Below, piece by piece: positions 7,975 through 16,932 of a stretch of 64,000 nucleotides of DNA. The notes under the pieces are model-generated. The model did not search any database. It saw nothing but the letters and a program-made list of their open reading frames with translations, and was not told the origin of the DNA. The stretch is from Tenacibaculum mesophilum (GTDB lineage: Bacteria; Bacteroidota; Bacteroidia; Flavobacteriales; Flavobacteriaceae). Each line of letters begins with the position of its first letter. The first letter of the stretch is position 1. The stretch covers positions 2,908,001-2,972,000 of the forward strand of contig NZ_CP032544.1 in assembly GCF_003867075.1 (NCBI RefSeq). Reading direction: 5' to 3'. The position numbers and the translations under genes were made by a program.

Positions 7975-8742
7975 TTAGTTTTTACACAATTTAGGGATAT
8001 ATAATTTCAGTTGTTTTAATACTTCTGGGTTTACATTATCGCTATTCACTTCGTTATCTTCTTTTAATTTTATTCCAGCATCGCCATTTGAAGGGGTACA
8101 GGTAAAAAAATAAGATTCGTAATATTCCTCTGATAGAAGCTCATTGACATACATTTTTACTTTAAAGGTAACTTCGTGCGTGTTGTTGTTGCTTACAATT
8201 TTGTTTTGAGTATAGGTGATTGCACAACCAGAACCGCAGGAAATTACAAATGAATGATTTTCATTGGTTGGGTTATTTACATTCGTTGCTGAGACCAAAA
8301 ATTCTCTAAACTCTAAATACTCAGGATCACCAGCAGGTCTAATACTATCTATTCTCCAGTTTATCATAATTTTTTGTTCATTACTAAACGTTCCTTCCCA
8401 TTTATCATCACTAATCAACACAACTGTTTTGTCATTGTTTTTTACTCTAAATAGTACATCGTCATAATCCATATTGTTGAAATCTACAAAGACAACCGTA
8501 TCAGTATAAATTCTTCCCCATTTCAATTGTTCATTAGGTCTTAGGCGACTTGTAAAATGGTCTGGAATCTTGTTTTCTTCTGTTTTTGAAAGAAGGTTTA
8601 TTGTGTCTTTATTGTCTTCCGCTGTATTAATTATGGTGTTAATTTCTGTTTCAGTAGATTTTTTTGATGTGTTTTTACAAGATGTTAAGCCAATAATAAG
8701 CAAGAATATGTGGAGTAAAAGTGGAGTGGTTTTAGTTTTCAT
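7975..8742 (-). CDS. Lipoprotein of unknown function
   Basis: 255 residues. A basic start, a hydrophobic stretch and a lipobox (LIIGLTSC) give a lipoprotein signal with Cys at about residue 22. The next residues are KNTSKKST, which lacks the acidic surface-export signal described for some Bacteroidota lipoproteins. The mature part has paired cysteines (ISCGSGCAITYTQNK) and beta-rich sequence. No known domain recognised. It may protect at the envelope, since its neighbours are immunity-like. Confidence 0.6.
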   Translation of the reverse strand: MKTKTTPLLLHIFLLIIGLTSCKNTSKKSTETEINTIINTAEDNKDTINLLSKTEENKIPDHFTSRLRPNEQLKWGRIYTDTVVFVDFNNMDYDDVLFRVKNNDKTVVLISDDKWEGTFSNEQKIMINWRIDSIRPAGDPEYLEFREFLVSATNVNNPTNENHSFVISCGSGCAITYTQNKIVSNNNTHEVTFKVKMYVNELLSEEYYESYFFTCTPSNGDAGIKLKEDNEVNSDNVNPEVLKQLKLYIPKLCKN

Positions 8743-8768
8743 TTTGTTTTTTTATAGTTGATTTTAAT

Positions 8769-9190
8769 CTATTTGTATCCATATATTTTTATTCCTTCAC
8801 TGGATTCTTCGTATTCAAATTGTGTTCCTACTTGCAATGCTTTAGCAATTAGTTTGGTGTTTTTTGGGTATGAGTTTTAGGTGTAAGCCGTTCTTCTCTA
8901 TTTTTTTGTTCTGTTTGTATTATGGAAGGAATAAATAACCATTCAATTTCTTTTAAATCAAAAATACCCCAATATGCTTCAATAAATTTTTTGTTGATGA
9001 TATCTTCTATGTTGGGAATCACCATCTCTTTTGCGTTATCGTCTAATAAAAGTTTTATGTTCACTATGCATTTCGGGTCTATTTCTTTTACAATTGAAAA
9101 TAACTTCTGCCACTTTGTAGTGTTCATAAAACTAACTTTTTTTATGATTTCTTCTTGTAGTTTCAGTTGATATGTATTAGGGGTTGACAT
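8769..9190 (-). pseudogene. Second DUF6678-like gene, frameshifted in an A run
   Basis: The frame from 9190 gives 113 residues (MNTTKWQKLF, then YWGIFDLKEIEWLFIPS) and stops at 8849. In the shifted frame just beyond a run of six A residues near 8864-8869 the sequence reads LIAKALQVGTQFEYEES and IKIYGYK before a TAG at 8769. That matches the end of the intact relative at 2907-3413 (FEQDGDIITIYGYK). The total length 422 is one base short of 141 codons, consistent with a single-base deletion. Confidence 0.72.
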
Positions 9191-9240
9191 CGTATTAATT
9201 TCAGATTCATCAATGATGATGTTAATTCGCTTCGTTTCCT

Positions 9241-10500
9241 TTATTTATAGGTTTTACCATCAAATTTTAATACCGATGTTTTAGTAGTAATGGTATCTTT
9301 ACTAATACAACCACTATTTTCATCTTCAAAAACTATATTATTGGTGATTTTATGTTTCACTAAAATATCAAAATAACCATTGTTTTTTTCTTCTGAAATA
9401 ATGAGTGTTCTTTTTTCGTTTATAAATTCACCTTCGCAATTACCATCCCATTCACCTCTATTGTCCAGTATTTCAAAATTATGTAGGACTTTCTGTAAAT
9501 TGTTATTGGCTACTATAAACAAGGAAAGTTGCTCACTTTCGTAAGGATTTACACGCGAACTACCAACAAAATGGGTTTTAACGCCAAAAGCACGTTCGTT
9601 TTCTGTAATGGTACAGGGTGCTGTGTCTATGACTATTTCTAGTAGCACTATGGCATCTGACGTCCAGCCGTTTGTTTCAGCACTTTCAAAATAGTGAAAT
9701 AAAACCTGTTTGTTTTCTATATTCACATAAGCAATATGAGTATCGAGCGAAAAGAAATGTTCTTCTTCGCTGCCTTCTACGATTTCGGGAATAACCACTA
9801 TGGCTTCGTGCGGACGGTTAGGCAGTATTTTAAATGCTTGTAAGCTTGGTATTAGTTTTGAGTGGTCTATGTTTAATTCATTTATCACCAATTCATAAAA
9901 TATTTCTTTGGTGTTTAATATTTTAAGTTTTCCGTTGGGTTCTATTCTAATAATACCGGTTTCTTCACCTGCCTTAAAATGGTAATTAATCGTAATGCGA
10001 TTTGCTTCAATTTTTGATTTTGTACTAGTCCAATTTTGTATTTTTGCATCGTAAGCAACCATTTCTGAAGCAATGATATTTCCTTCTATGTCATAGTTGA
10101 TAAGTCTCGATTCTATTTCCTCATCGCTTTGTATTGCTGTTATGACTACAGTATAAAAATCTTTAGATAACTTTAATCGGTATGCGTCAATGATACGATA
10201 ATTGGATTTGAGGATATTCCAATTTTTATAAACTAGAGCCAGATTTAATGCTTCGGTATTTACTTCTTGATAATCGCCTTTATCTGTATGGCTATCAAAC
10301 GAAGAGTTTTCGATAACAGGGAGATTTTTTAGTTTCAGTTTTAGAAATTCTTCTTTAAAGGTTGTAGTGGTGTGTTTTGACGGTTCTGCTGCCGCTTCAA
10401 CAGCGTTTTCTACTTCTACAGTTTCTACCTTCTTTTCTTTGATGTTATTATTGCAAGAACAAAAGATTAGTAAGATAATTATGAGGTAAAGAAATTTCAT
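9241..10500 (-). CDS. Large lipoprotein of unknown function
   Basis: 419 residues. The signal sequence ends in a lipobox (LIFCSC, Cys at about residue 16), and an acidic and Thr-rich linker follows. The mature part is rich in beta strands with repeated charged loops, and has cysteines near CDGNCEGEF and NSGCISKD. No family recognised. It probably sits in the periplasm or outer-membrane inner leaflet. It is transcribed with the membrane proteins upstream (10521 onward), 20 bases apart. Confidence 0.6.
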   Translation of the reverse strand: MKFLYLIIILLIFCSCNNNIKEKKVETVEVENAVEAAAEPSKHTTTTFKEEFLKLKLKNLPVIENSSFDSHTDKGDYQEVNTEALNLALVYKNWNILKSNYRIIDAYRLKLSKDFYTVVITAIQSDEEIESRLINYDIEGNIIASEMVAYDAKIQNWTSTKSKIEANRITINYHFKAGEETGIIRIEPNGKLKILNTKEIFYELVINELNIDHSKLIPSLQAFKILPNRPHEAIVVIPEIVEGSEEEHFFSLDTHIAYVNIENKQVLFHYFESAETNGWTSDAIVLLEIVIDTAPCTITENERAFGVKTHFVGSSRVNPYESEQLSLFIVANNNLQKVLHNFEILDNRGEWDGNCEGEFINEKRTLIISEEKNNGYFDILVKHKITNNIVFEDENSGCISKDTITTKTSVLKFDGKTYK

Positions 10501-10520
10501 TTTTAGTTAATTAAGTAGTG

Positions 10521-11132
10521 TTAGTCTTTGATTAGGACATTGTTGTTAATGGTATCTGTTTTAACCGGATATGCATCTTTGAAATACGTTAACGCACCGT
10601 AATAGCGAGTGATATCATTTTTATAAGCTTTGATATTATAGGTTGCCAATTTTTGAGTTTGATACATGCTCAAATCTTCCACAATCATACCGCCTAAATC
10701 TTCTTGGTTATCTATAAAATAAGACGTTCCGTAATCTTGAAATATAGATAGTTTTGAGTTCTTGCTATATGTGTAAAATGCCAATGTAGCATAAGGTGCT
10801 TCGTATGTGTTCTCAGAATATATTTTTTGATTGATTATTGGGTTTTTACCTATTACTTCAATTACCTTGCTTTTTATAATATTGTTTAAGGAATCTCGAT
10901 CTTTAATGGGGTGTTTCACCAAATATAAATTGGGATAAACGGTAGATTGAATCATTTCCATTTTGGTGAAAAATAGACGGTTGAGGGTGTTGCCAATTAT
11001 AGCAATAACTAACAATGCTGCTGCCACAATAATTCTCACTCTTTTTGCTGCAATCCACTTTAAAATTTTGTAGAGTAGAAATAAAACTAAACCAGCTAAT
11101 AGGAGTAAAAAAATGATGAGGAGTATTTCCAT
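10521..11132 (-). CDS. Membrane-anchored hypothetical protein
   Basis: 203 residues with two N-terminal transmembrane segments (residues ~1-25 and ~33-50) around a short basic loop (KWIAAKRVR), then a soluble domain of ~150 residues. The soluble part carries IIKSKVIEVIGKNP and many Tyr residues. Family not recognised. It starts 4 bases downstream of the gene at 11137, so the two are coupled. Membrane immunity proteins against envelope-targeting toxins have this general form, but the role is inference. Confidence 0.55.
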   Translation of the reverse strand: MEILLIIFLLLLAGLVLFLLYKILKWIAAKRVRIIVAAALLVIAIIGNTLNRLFFTKMEMIQSTVYPNLYLVKHPIKDRDSLNNIIKSKVIEVIGKNPIINQKIYSENTYEAPYATLAFYTYSKNSKLSIFQDYGTSYFIDNQEDLGGMIVEDLSMYQTQKLATYNIKAYKNDITRYYGALTYFKDAYPVKTDTINNNVLIKD

Positions 11133-11136
11133 TTTA

Positions 11137-11391
11137 CTATTTTATTTGTTCCCAAACACGCATTGTAGTATTACAATATCCTGTGACCATATCTAAAATA
11201 TCATCAGCTCCGCCTTGCAAGGTTTGGTTGGCTGGAGGTTCAATTTTTATTTTTTTTAATATTTCAATAGCTATATTTTGTGTCCTTCCAGAGTTTTTAA
11301 AAGTAAACAATACTTTTCTAACTTCTTCGTTAAAACAATTGCCTTGTTTAGCAAGTTCTAATAAGGTTTTATATAGTTGCTTGTTGGTCAT
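11137..11391 (-). CDS. Hypothetical small helical protein
   Basis: 84 residues, cytoplasmic, predicted all helical except for a loop with PPANQTLQGGADD. No family recognised. It lies between two membrane-protein genes with gaps of 8 and 4 bases, so it is part of their operon and probably works with one of them. Confidence 0.55.
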   Translation of the reverse strand: MTNKQLYKTLLELAKQGNCFNEEVRKVLFTFKNSGRTQNIAIEILKKIKIEPPANQTLQGGADDILDMVTGYCNTTMRVWEQIK

Positions 11392-11399
11392 TTATTTTT

Positions 11400-11741
11400 T
11401 TAAATTATATCAATCACTTTTTCTAACAGGTAATGTACTACTATTACAAAAGCAGTAACTATCATAAGAACTCCAAACTGAATAGAAATTAGTTTACCTT
11501 TATTTTTTAACTTCTTTTTTAAGTAAAAAACATCCAAAAGAATAAATAGAACAGCAATGACCAATCCAACGATTCCTCCAACGGTAACTAAGCCCCAGTT
11601 GTAGAACATATGGGCTAAATACCCCAATCCTTCTTTAGGTATATTATTAGCCCCTAAAACAATCCGCATATAGGTTATACCTAATGTTATGGAAACTATT
11701 GTCCATAATATATAAGTAAAAAGTTGTTTTAGTTTTTTCAA
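11400..11741 (-). CDS. Small integral membrane protein
   Basis: 113 residues with three hydrophobic segments (about 7-27, 48-72, 88-108) and a lysine-rich loop (YLKKKLKNKGK) between the last two. No family recognised. Encoded in the close-packed group 9241-12699, which has two more membrane-anchored products. An envelope role is likely. Confidence 0.6.
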   Translation of the reverse strand: MKKLKQLFTYILWTIVSITLGITYMRIVLGANNIPKEGLGYLAHMFYNWGLVTVGGIVGLVIAVLFILLDVFYLKKKLKNKGKLISIQFGVLMIVTAFVIVVHYLLEKVIDII

Positions 11742-11754
11742 ATTTTCAAACAGG

Positions 11755-12699
11755 TTAATCTTCTAAATAAGGTAATGCCTTTTCTTTATAATATGTTTCA
11801 TGTTCAATTAGCCCTAAATTACTTGCTGCCCAATATAATAACTTATACAGTTCATATCGATGTAAATTAATGTTTTCAATAGGCGCTGTTCTAACCTCGG
11901 TCATTAATTGTTCTATTTTCCCTTCGTCATCTTGATAGTTATGAAAATAAATCAAATCAAAATAATATTGAGCTAATATTAATTGCTGAATAAAAGGTGC
12001 CCATTCATTCATACGATTTAAATAATTTTCATATTCTTCAACACTTGCTCCCCATTTGGGAGATACAAACGCTAAATAATTTTTATGCAATTCGGCATCA
12101 TCTGGAAATTCATTTATCACATTTTCGAAAAGTTGATGCACATATTGTCTATTTGCATTGATGGCTTTGTAAACATCTAATAAACAAGAAATTATATTGG
12201 TTTTAAAACTGCTGTTTTTATTATTAACTTCAATTAAAATAGCTTCGGCCTTTTTTAGGTGTTTTTTAAAAGATGCTAACTTTTCGTTTGATACACTATC
12301 AATAGTTCCGCGACCACGGATTTGCCAAGCTTTATGAATTAATTGATATCCTTTAATTATTTTGGGTAAATCGTTATTATTGTCTTTAGTAATCCATTCA
12401 TCACTTATCTTAATGTTTCCATATTGCCCCAAACTTTCAAAAGCAAACGAACGTTGGCTAGAATTCATACTTTTTAAAGTTTGCTCTACATTGCTAAATT
12501 GTCTTTTATTAAAAAAGATGATTACTTCTTTAAGTTTTAGGTCGTTTAAATGTGCATGACTTTTAAATTTATACCTACCTATGAGGTTTATTAAATTATC
12601 TACAGGACTAAAAATGCCATATTTGTCTAAAAAGTAAAGAATTCCTAATCCTATTAGTATCCATTTCACAATTGGGTATTGATTAAAAAAGTCTATCAT
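11755..12699 (-). CDS. Membrane-anchored helical-repeat (TPR-like) protein
   Basis: 314 residues. A single N-terminal transmembrane segment (IVKWILIGLGILYFL) is followed by ~280 residues of helical pairs with TPR-like spacing. These include FPDDAELHKNYLAFVSPKWG, a composition seen in proteins next to polymorphic-toxin genes. First gene of the tightly spaced set 9241-12699. No enzyme motif is visible. The function is unknown; a scaffold for the small membrane partners is a guess. Confidence 0.55.
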   Translation of the reverse strand: MIDFFNQYPIVKWILIGLGILYFLDKYGIFSPVDNLINLIGRYKFKSHAHLNDLKLKEVIIFFNKRQFSNVEQTLKSMNSSQRSFAFESLGQYGNIKISDEWITKDNNNDLPKIIKGYQLIHKAWQIRGRGTIDSVSNEKLASFKKHLKKAEAILIEVNNKNSSFKTNIISCLLDVYKAINANRQYVHQLFENVINEFPDDAELHKNYLAFVSPKWGASVEEYENYLNRMNEWAPFIQQLILAQYYFDLIYFHNYQDDEGKIEQLMTEVRTAPIENINLHRYELYKLLYWAASNLGLIEHETYYKEKALPYLED

Positions 12700-13013
12700 G
12701 ATTGTAAATGAGTTAAAAATTTTAAAGTAAATGAAAAATCGTATAAATTGAGAAATCTTATAAATTAAATTTGGTGAAAATATTTTAATAAGTTTAGTAT
12801 TACCATTTTGTAGTTTTTGCTATTAAAAAACGCAATGGCATCATCCCATTTTTTATCTTATTTGGTGGATGCCTTTTTTGGGGTGTATGGGTGGATAATA
12901 GGTGTCGACTTTATTCATAGTAATATTGGAATATCTGGCGCTACTTTATTGAAACCATTCTTAAAACATCCCCTACAACATAGATAGTTGTAGGGGTGAT
13001 AATATTTTATTTA
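12700..13013. other. Intergenic region with a hairpin and a possible 50-codon remnant ORF
   Basis: A plus-strand frame at 12835-12987 (50 codons, rich in Phe, Gly and Ile) is the only plus-strand frame here and has no recognisable family or promoter. It may be debris. A strong hairpin (CCCCTACAAC / GTTGTAGGGG, about 12969-12996) lies just past the stop of the cadherin-like gene and could terminate its minus-strand transcript. Otherwise the region is AT-rich and holds nothing I can name. Confidence 0.5.
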
Positions 13014-14432
13014 TTACTGGTTAAACGCTCTAACGGCCCTTACATGAAGTTCTAGTGATTTTTGCTCACTGCCTTCAAATCCATTAAAGGCTTGATAAAA
13101 TGCCCACCCTGTAGTTGTGCTATCTTGGGAAGAACTCCAATGGGTCGTATTGGTAAAAGGACTTCCCCCATAGGCGGTTATCGTTTCGTTTACAATACTT
13201 TTATTGATGTATAATTCGTGAATCTCATCTTTACTGGGCAAGAACCAATCATCGTAACCGTTCAAGGATAAATCTGAAGTAAGTTTGGCTGCAATGGGTA
13301 CTTCGGGACATACGGCAATGATTTCTTGGGTGTTGGTTTGACCAGTTCCAATTGCGGTTCCCGTAGCGCCATTTATAAAAACACTTTCACAGCCCCATTG
13401 AACTGAGCCTTGTTCGTCAAGAGCGCACACCAAGCCATGGCTGTTATCTGCGGGATCTACCCAAAAAACCACCCCTCCATGATTATAGTCGCCTACCTCG
13501 TTGATATTGGCAAGAGCAACAAAAGCATTTGCAGAAACCGATTGGGTACCGTTACTTACCGAAATAGTGGCTAACATATTAGGATTGGTTTCAAAATCAA
13601 ACAAAGTAGCATCTGCAACACTCAATTCACCTGTATTTGCATTGATGTTAAAAGCTCCAGCAGGATTTTGAAAGGTAATAGTATATGTTAAGTTAGAACC
13701 ACTTGCCTGTAAAGCCCCCACAACATCTCCGTTTGATGGATTTTCATTAATAGTTAGGTTTGTATTTTGAGCAGATACTTCATCTATATCATTAAGATTA
13801 ATGGTAACGGTTGCTGTTTGAACGGTACCTGCATTATCAACAGAAACTGTAGCGGTAATTGTAGGGTTGGTTTCAAAATCGAACAAAGTAGGATTTGCAA
13901 CGGTTAATTCACCTGAGTTAGAATTTATATTTAAGGCTCCATTTGGTGATTGAGCAGTAATACTATAAGTTAAAGTTGCATCACCACTTGCTGAAATAGT
14001 TCCTAATGATTGTCCGTCGGTAGGATTTTCATCAATAGTTGTAGAAAAATCTTGAACGCTTAATTCGTTTGTATTGTTTACAGTAATGGTTACCGTAGCG
14101 GTGTTTTGAGCTTTATCCGCAGCAATAGTTGCTGTAATTGTAGGGTTTGTTTCAAAATCGAATAAGGTAGCATCGGCAACGGTTAATTCTCCTGTATTTT
14201 CATTTATTTCGATAGCTCCATTTGGTGTTTGCGAAGTAATGCTAAAGATTAAGGAAGCATTATTATCGCTTTCAACGGTTCCTATAACTTGTCCAACCGT
14301 AGGATTTTCATCTATTGTAACCTCTAAATTTTGAAGATTAATAATAATTGGATCGTCGTCCTTACTACAACTATAGGTTATTATTAATAGTGTAAGAATT
14401 AATGTTTTTGTAAATTTAGTTATGTTTTTCAT
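13014..14432 (-). CDS. Lipoprotein with three cadherin-like repeats and a Lcl/DUF1566-type C-terminal domain
   Basis: 472 residues. A lipoprotein signal (TYSCSKDDDP, Cys followed by Ser-Lys-Asp-Asp-Asp) comes first. Three ~90-residue repeats follow, each with IDENPT or INENPS, INxNTGELTVA and LFDFETNP, typical of cadherin-like modules found in marine bacteria. The C-terminal ~150 residues contain DDWFLPSKDEIHELY and WSSSQDSTTTGWAFYQ, matching the Lcl/DUF1566 domain of surface proteins. The acidic residues after the lipid Cys suggest a surface-exposed lipoprotein. Adhesion or cell contact is a reasonable role. Confidence 0.8.
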   Translation of the reverse strand: MKNITKFTKTLILTLLIITYSCSKDDDPIIINLQNLEVTIDENPTVGQVIGTVESDNNASLIFSITSQTPNGAIEINENTGELTVADATLFDFETNPTITATIAADKAQNTATVTITVNNTNELSVQDFSTTIDENPTDGQSLGTISASGDATLTYSITAQSPNGALNINSNSGELTVANPTLFDFETNPTITATVSVDNAGTVQTATVTINLNDIDEVSAQNTNLTINENPSNGDVVGALQASGSNLTYTITFQNPAGAFNINANTGELSVADATLFDFETNPNMLATISVSNGTQSVSANAFVALANINEVGDYNHGGVVFWVDPADNSHGLVCALDEQGSVQWGCESVFINGATGTAIGTGQTNTQEIIAVCPEVPIAAKLTSDLSLNGYDDWFLPSKDEIHELYINKSIVNETITAYGGSPFTNTTHWSSSQDSTTTGWAFYQAFNGFEGSEQKSLELHVRAVRAFNQ

Positions 14433-14478
14433 CAGTTTATTTTTTATTGTTTTTTAAAAAATTTTCTTTAAACTATGG

Positions 14479-15471
14479 TTATGGCAAGTCATTTATTAGG
14501 GACTCCAGTTCATTTGCCGTTGCCGTGTTTAAATCGGCATCAGAAATAGTGATTATCTCTCCATCTACAATGGTAGCAGGTTTTATAGCATATAGCCAGT
14601 TACCACTATCTTCACTAGTGAAAATGATGTGACATTCAAGACCAATGGGAATTTGACCATAATGCTCGCTAAAAAGTTGTTGTTCTTCAATATAGGTATC
14701 TAACTCACCTAAAGCATTTGGCTCTCCATTATAATATATATATACACTGCTGTTTGTGTTATTAAAACCGTTGGGAACATCTACCAATAATGTTGTTTTA
14801 GGTCTTGAGTCTTGGGAAAATCTATCGACATTCGTCCAACCAAATTCACCAAAATCAGCAACATAAAACGTTTCTCCATTATCTCCATTAGCAATTTCTA
14901 CTTCCTTGTTCTCAATTTCTTCCCAAACTATATTGTCACAGATTATGGGTAAATCACAGTCTTCATCTATACCTATTCCTTTCCATAAAATCATTTCATT
15001 ATCTACTTGTCCAGTAAGGCTAGTAGGCACAAGAACCTGTATAGGACAATCCAATTGTAATTGTACTCCTCCTTGAGTGGCATTGATAAAAAATTCTCCT
15101 CCTGAAATTAAAAGTGCCTTATCTCCATTTTCCATTCTCCCCATAGTAGGTTTATTTGTGATTGCCATACCTCCACTTTTAAAAAGTTCAATCACTTTTA
15201 TATCAACAATTCCTGTAATAGGATTTCCATTGTTGGAAAGGCAGTTTCCATTGATAACAAATTGCACGCCGTTTTCTGTTGTAAGTACTTGTGTTTGGTT
15301 TACATTTAACTGAAAATCTTGCATTTTACTTTGCATAGCTGCTGCTTTAAGCAGACTAAACTCTGTAGAGGTTGCTCTTACTTTTGTAGGGTTATTCTCA
15401 TCTTGTGAACAGCTTACAAAAAGAGATAAAGTTATCACTAGTAAGCTTATAGCTAATTTTACATTTTTCAT
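14479..15471 (-). CDS. Lipoprotein of unknown function
   Basis: 330 residues with lipobox FVSC at about residue 21 followed by SQDENNP, an acidic start consistent with surface export. The central part (VQFVINGNCLSNNGNPITGIVDIKVIEL) looks like a carboxypeptidase-regulatory or fibronectin-like beta sandwich. No enzyme motif. It lies 46 bases upstream of the cadherin-like lipoprotein in the same direction, so both may be one transcript and act on the cell surface. Confidence 0.6.
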   Translation of the reverse strand: MKNVKLAISLLVITLSLFVSCSQDENNPTKVRATSTEFSLLKAAAMQSKMQDFQLNVNQTQVLTTENGVQFVINGNCLSNNGNPITGIVDIKVIELFKSGGMAITNKPTMGRMENGDKALLISGGEFFINATQGGVQLQLDCPIQVLVPTSLTGQVDNEMILWKGIGIDEDCDLPIICDNIVWEEIENKEVEIANGDNGETFYVADFGEFGWTNVDRFSQDSRPKTTLLVDVPNGFNNTNSSVYIYYNGEPNALGELDTYIEEQQLFSEHYGQIPIGLECHIIFTSEDSGNWLYAIKPATIVDGEIITISDADLNTATANELESLINDLP

Positions 15472-15499
15472 ATTATCTAATTTTTAAGTTTATTATATT

Positions 15500-16066
15500 T
15501 TAATAATCCATTTCAATAAAATCTCCATTTAATTTATACCTGAATGTAAATGTTGTACCTCCGTTCTCAGGGTTTAACATGACCACATATTCGGTTTTAG
15601 TCACATCTCCATTCTTTGGAAATTTGATATATGCCATATTTAAAACAGGATTTTCTATACTTTTTTCTGCAGTTAATTGAGTACTCGATTTTTCAACCAA
15701 TTCACCTAGTATAGATAAGTTGATGCTGTTATTTAATTGAAACATAAAATCTGCTGCGTTACTTCCCTGAGGTACTTCTAAAGAAATTTCTGAGTTTTGC
15801 TTCCAGTTATCTTGCATATGATTCCATTGTTCCATTTTTAAAGATTCAGGAGCTGAAGTAACCGTTACTCCAATAATATTCCCTATTGACTTATTATGAG
15901 TAATTGTTAAATCTGTATAATATGCCTTATTACCAAATTCGTTTTTGAGTTCTTTTTCTATAGCAGTGAATCCTTCTTTATTGGCTGTTTGCTTACTTGT
16001 CGAATTTCCGCAAGAAACCAACAAAGTAAATACTGCTATGATTACTATGAATTTTACTACTTTCAT
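15500..16066 (-). CDS. Small lipoprotein of unknown function
   Basis: 188 residues with a classical lipobox (LLVSC, Cys at residue 19). The mature part has a mixed fold (YYTDLTITHNKSIGNIIGVTVTSAPESLKMEQW). No family recognised. It precedes the two larger lipoproteins by 28 bases and follows the two-component system by about 130 bases, so the kinase and regulator may control it. Confidence 0.6.
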   Translation of the reverse strand: MKVVKFIVIIAVFTLLVSCGNSTSKQTANKEGFTAIEKELKNEFGNKAYYTDLTITHNKSIGNIIGVTVTSAPESLKMEQWNHMQDNWKQNSEISLEVPQGSNAADFMFQLNNSINLSILGELVEKSSTQLTAEKSIENPVLNMAYIKFPKNGDVTKTEYVVMLNPENGGTTFTFRYKLNGDFIEMDY

Positions 16067-16194
16067 TTTCGTGTTTTTTATAATTACACGACTAAAAGTA
16101 TATAGTTAAAGTGAAGTAGGAAATAGAGAATCTATTTCTGAGGTTTTTGAATAAATAAGTGAAATACTTTATAAAATATCCGTAAAACAGGAGG

Positions 16195-16932
16195 TTAATT
16201 ATTTGTCCAGTTTAAAAAAGTATTTAGAAAATGTTCTTTTTTTCTAGAAGAAACTGGTATTTTTTTGCCACATTTTAAATGAATAACTCCGGTTTTATCA
16301 TATTTATCTATGAACTTTAAATTAACCATGTAAGATTGATGCGGGCGTGTAAAATTGGCTTTACACAGACGTTCTTCAAACTCTTTTAAGGTTTTTGAAA
16401 CCATATATTTTTTATTGTTACTACAATAAAATGTAGTGTAACCCTTGTCTGATTCACAAAACAACAATTCGTTTAAATCAATTACTTGAAAACTATCATG
16501 TAATGATAAAATTAGTTTTGAATCTTCATTATTCCAAGCCTGTTTTGCTACTTGTACTTGTTGCTTTTGTTGATCTATTGGAAGATGAGCTACTTTTTGA
16601 AGTGCTATTTGTAATTCATCTATATCAACAGGTTTTAACAAGTAGTCTACTGCTCCAATTTTTAAAGCACGTAAGGCATGCTCTTCATAAGCAGTAATAA
16701 AGATTACTTTAAAATTTAGGTTTTCGGTTTGTGCTAAAAAATCAAACCCTGTACCATCGGTAAGATTAATATCTAAAAAAACCAATTCAGGTTTACAAGC
16801 ATTAGCAACTACTATGGCATCTTTTACGGATTCACATTCACCTAACACAGTTATTTCAGTATCAAGTAACTGCAATAGATTTCGTAAACCTTTCCTAATG
16901 TATTCTTTATCTTCTATTATTAATGTTTTCAA
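16195..16932 (-). CDS. LytTR-type response regulator
   Basis: 245 residues. The receiver domain (1-120) has the acidic pair after MKTLIIEDKEY, the phosphoacceptor Asp in LVFLDINLTDG (about residue 54), the Thr of FITAYEEHAL and the Lys of YLLKPVD. The LytTR DNA-binding domain (about 140-240) has FCESDKGYTTFYCSNNKKY and RPHQSYMVNLKFI. It overlaps the kinase gene by 26 bases, so the two are translated together. Target genes are probably the lipoproteins downstream, which is inference. Confidence 0.92.
   Translation of the reverse strand: MKTLIIEDKEYIRKGLRNLLQLLDTEITVLGECESVKDAIVVANACKPELVFLDINLTDGTGFDFLAQTENLNFKVIFITAYEEHALRALKIGAVDYLLKPVDIDELQIALQKVAHLPIDQQKQQVQVAKQAWNNEDSKLILSLHDSFQVIDLNELLFCESDKGYTTFYCSNNKKYMVSKTLKEFEERLCKANFTRPHQSYMVNLKFIDKYDKTGVIHLKCGKKIPVSSRKKEHFLNTFLNWTNN

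Noticed and set aside
12835..12987. 50-codon plus-strand ORF in the gap before the cadherin-like gene
   Set aside because: No promoter or family, and it ends within a terminator-like hairpin; kept only as a remark in the gap entry.
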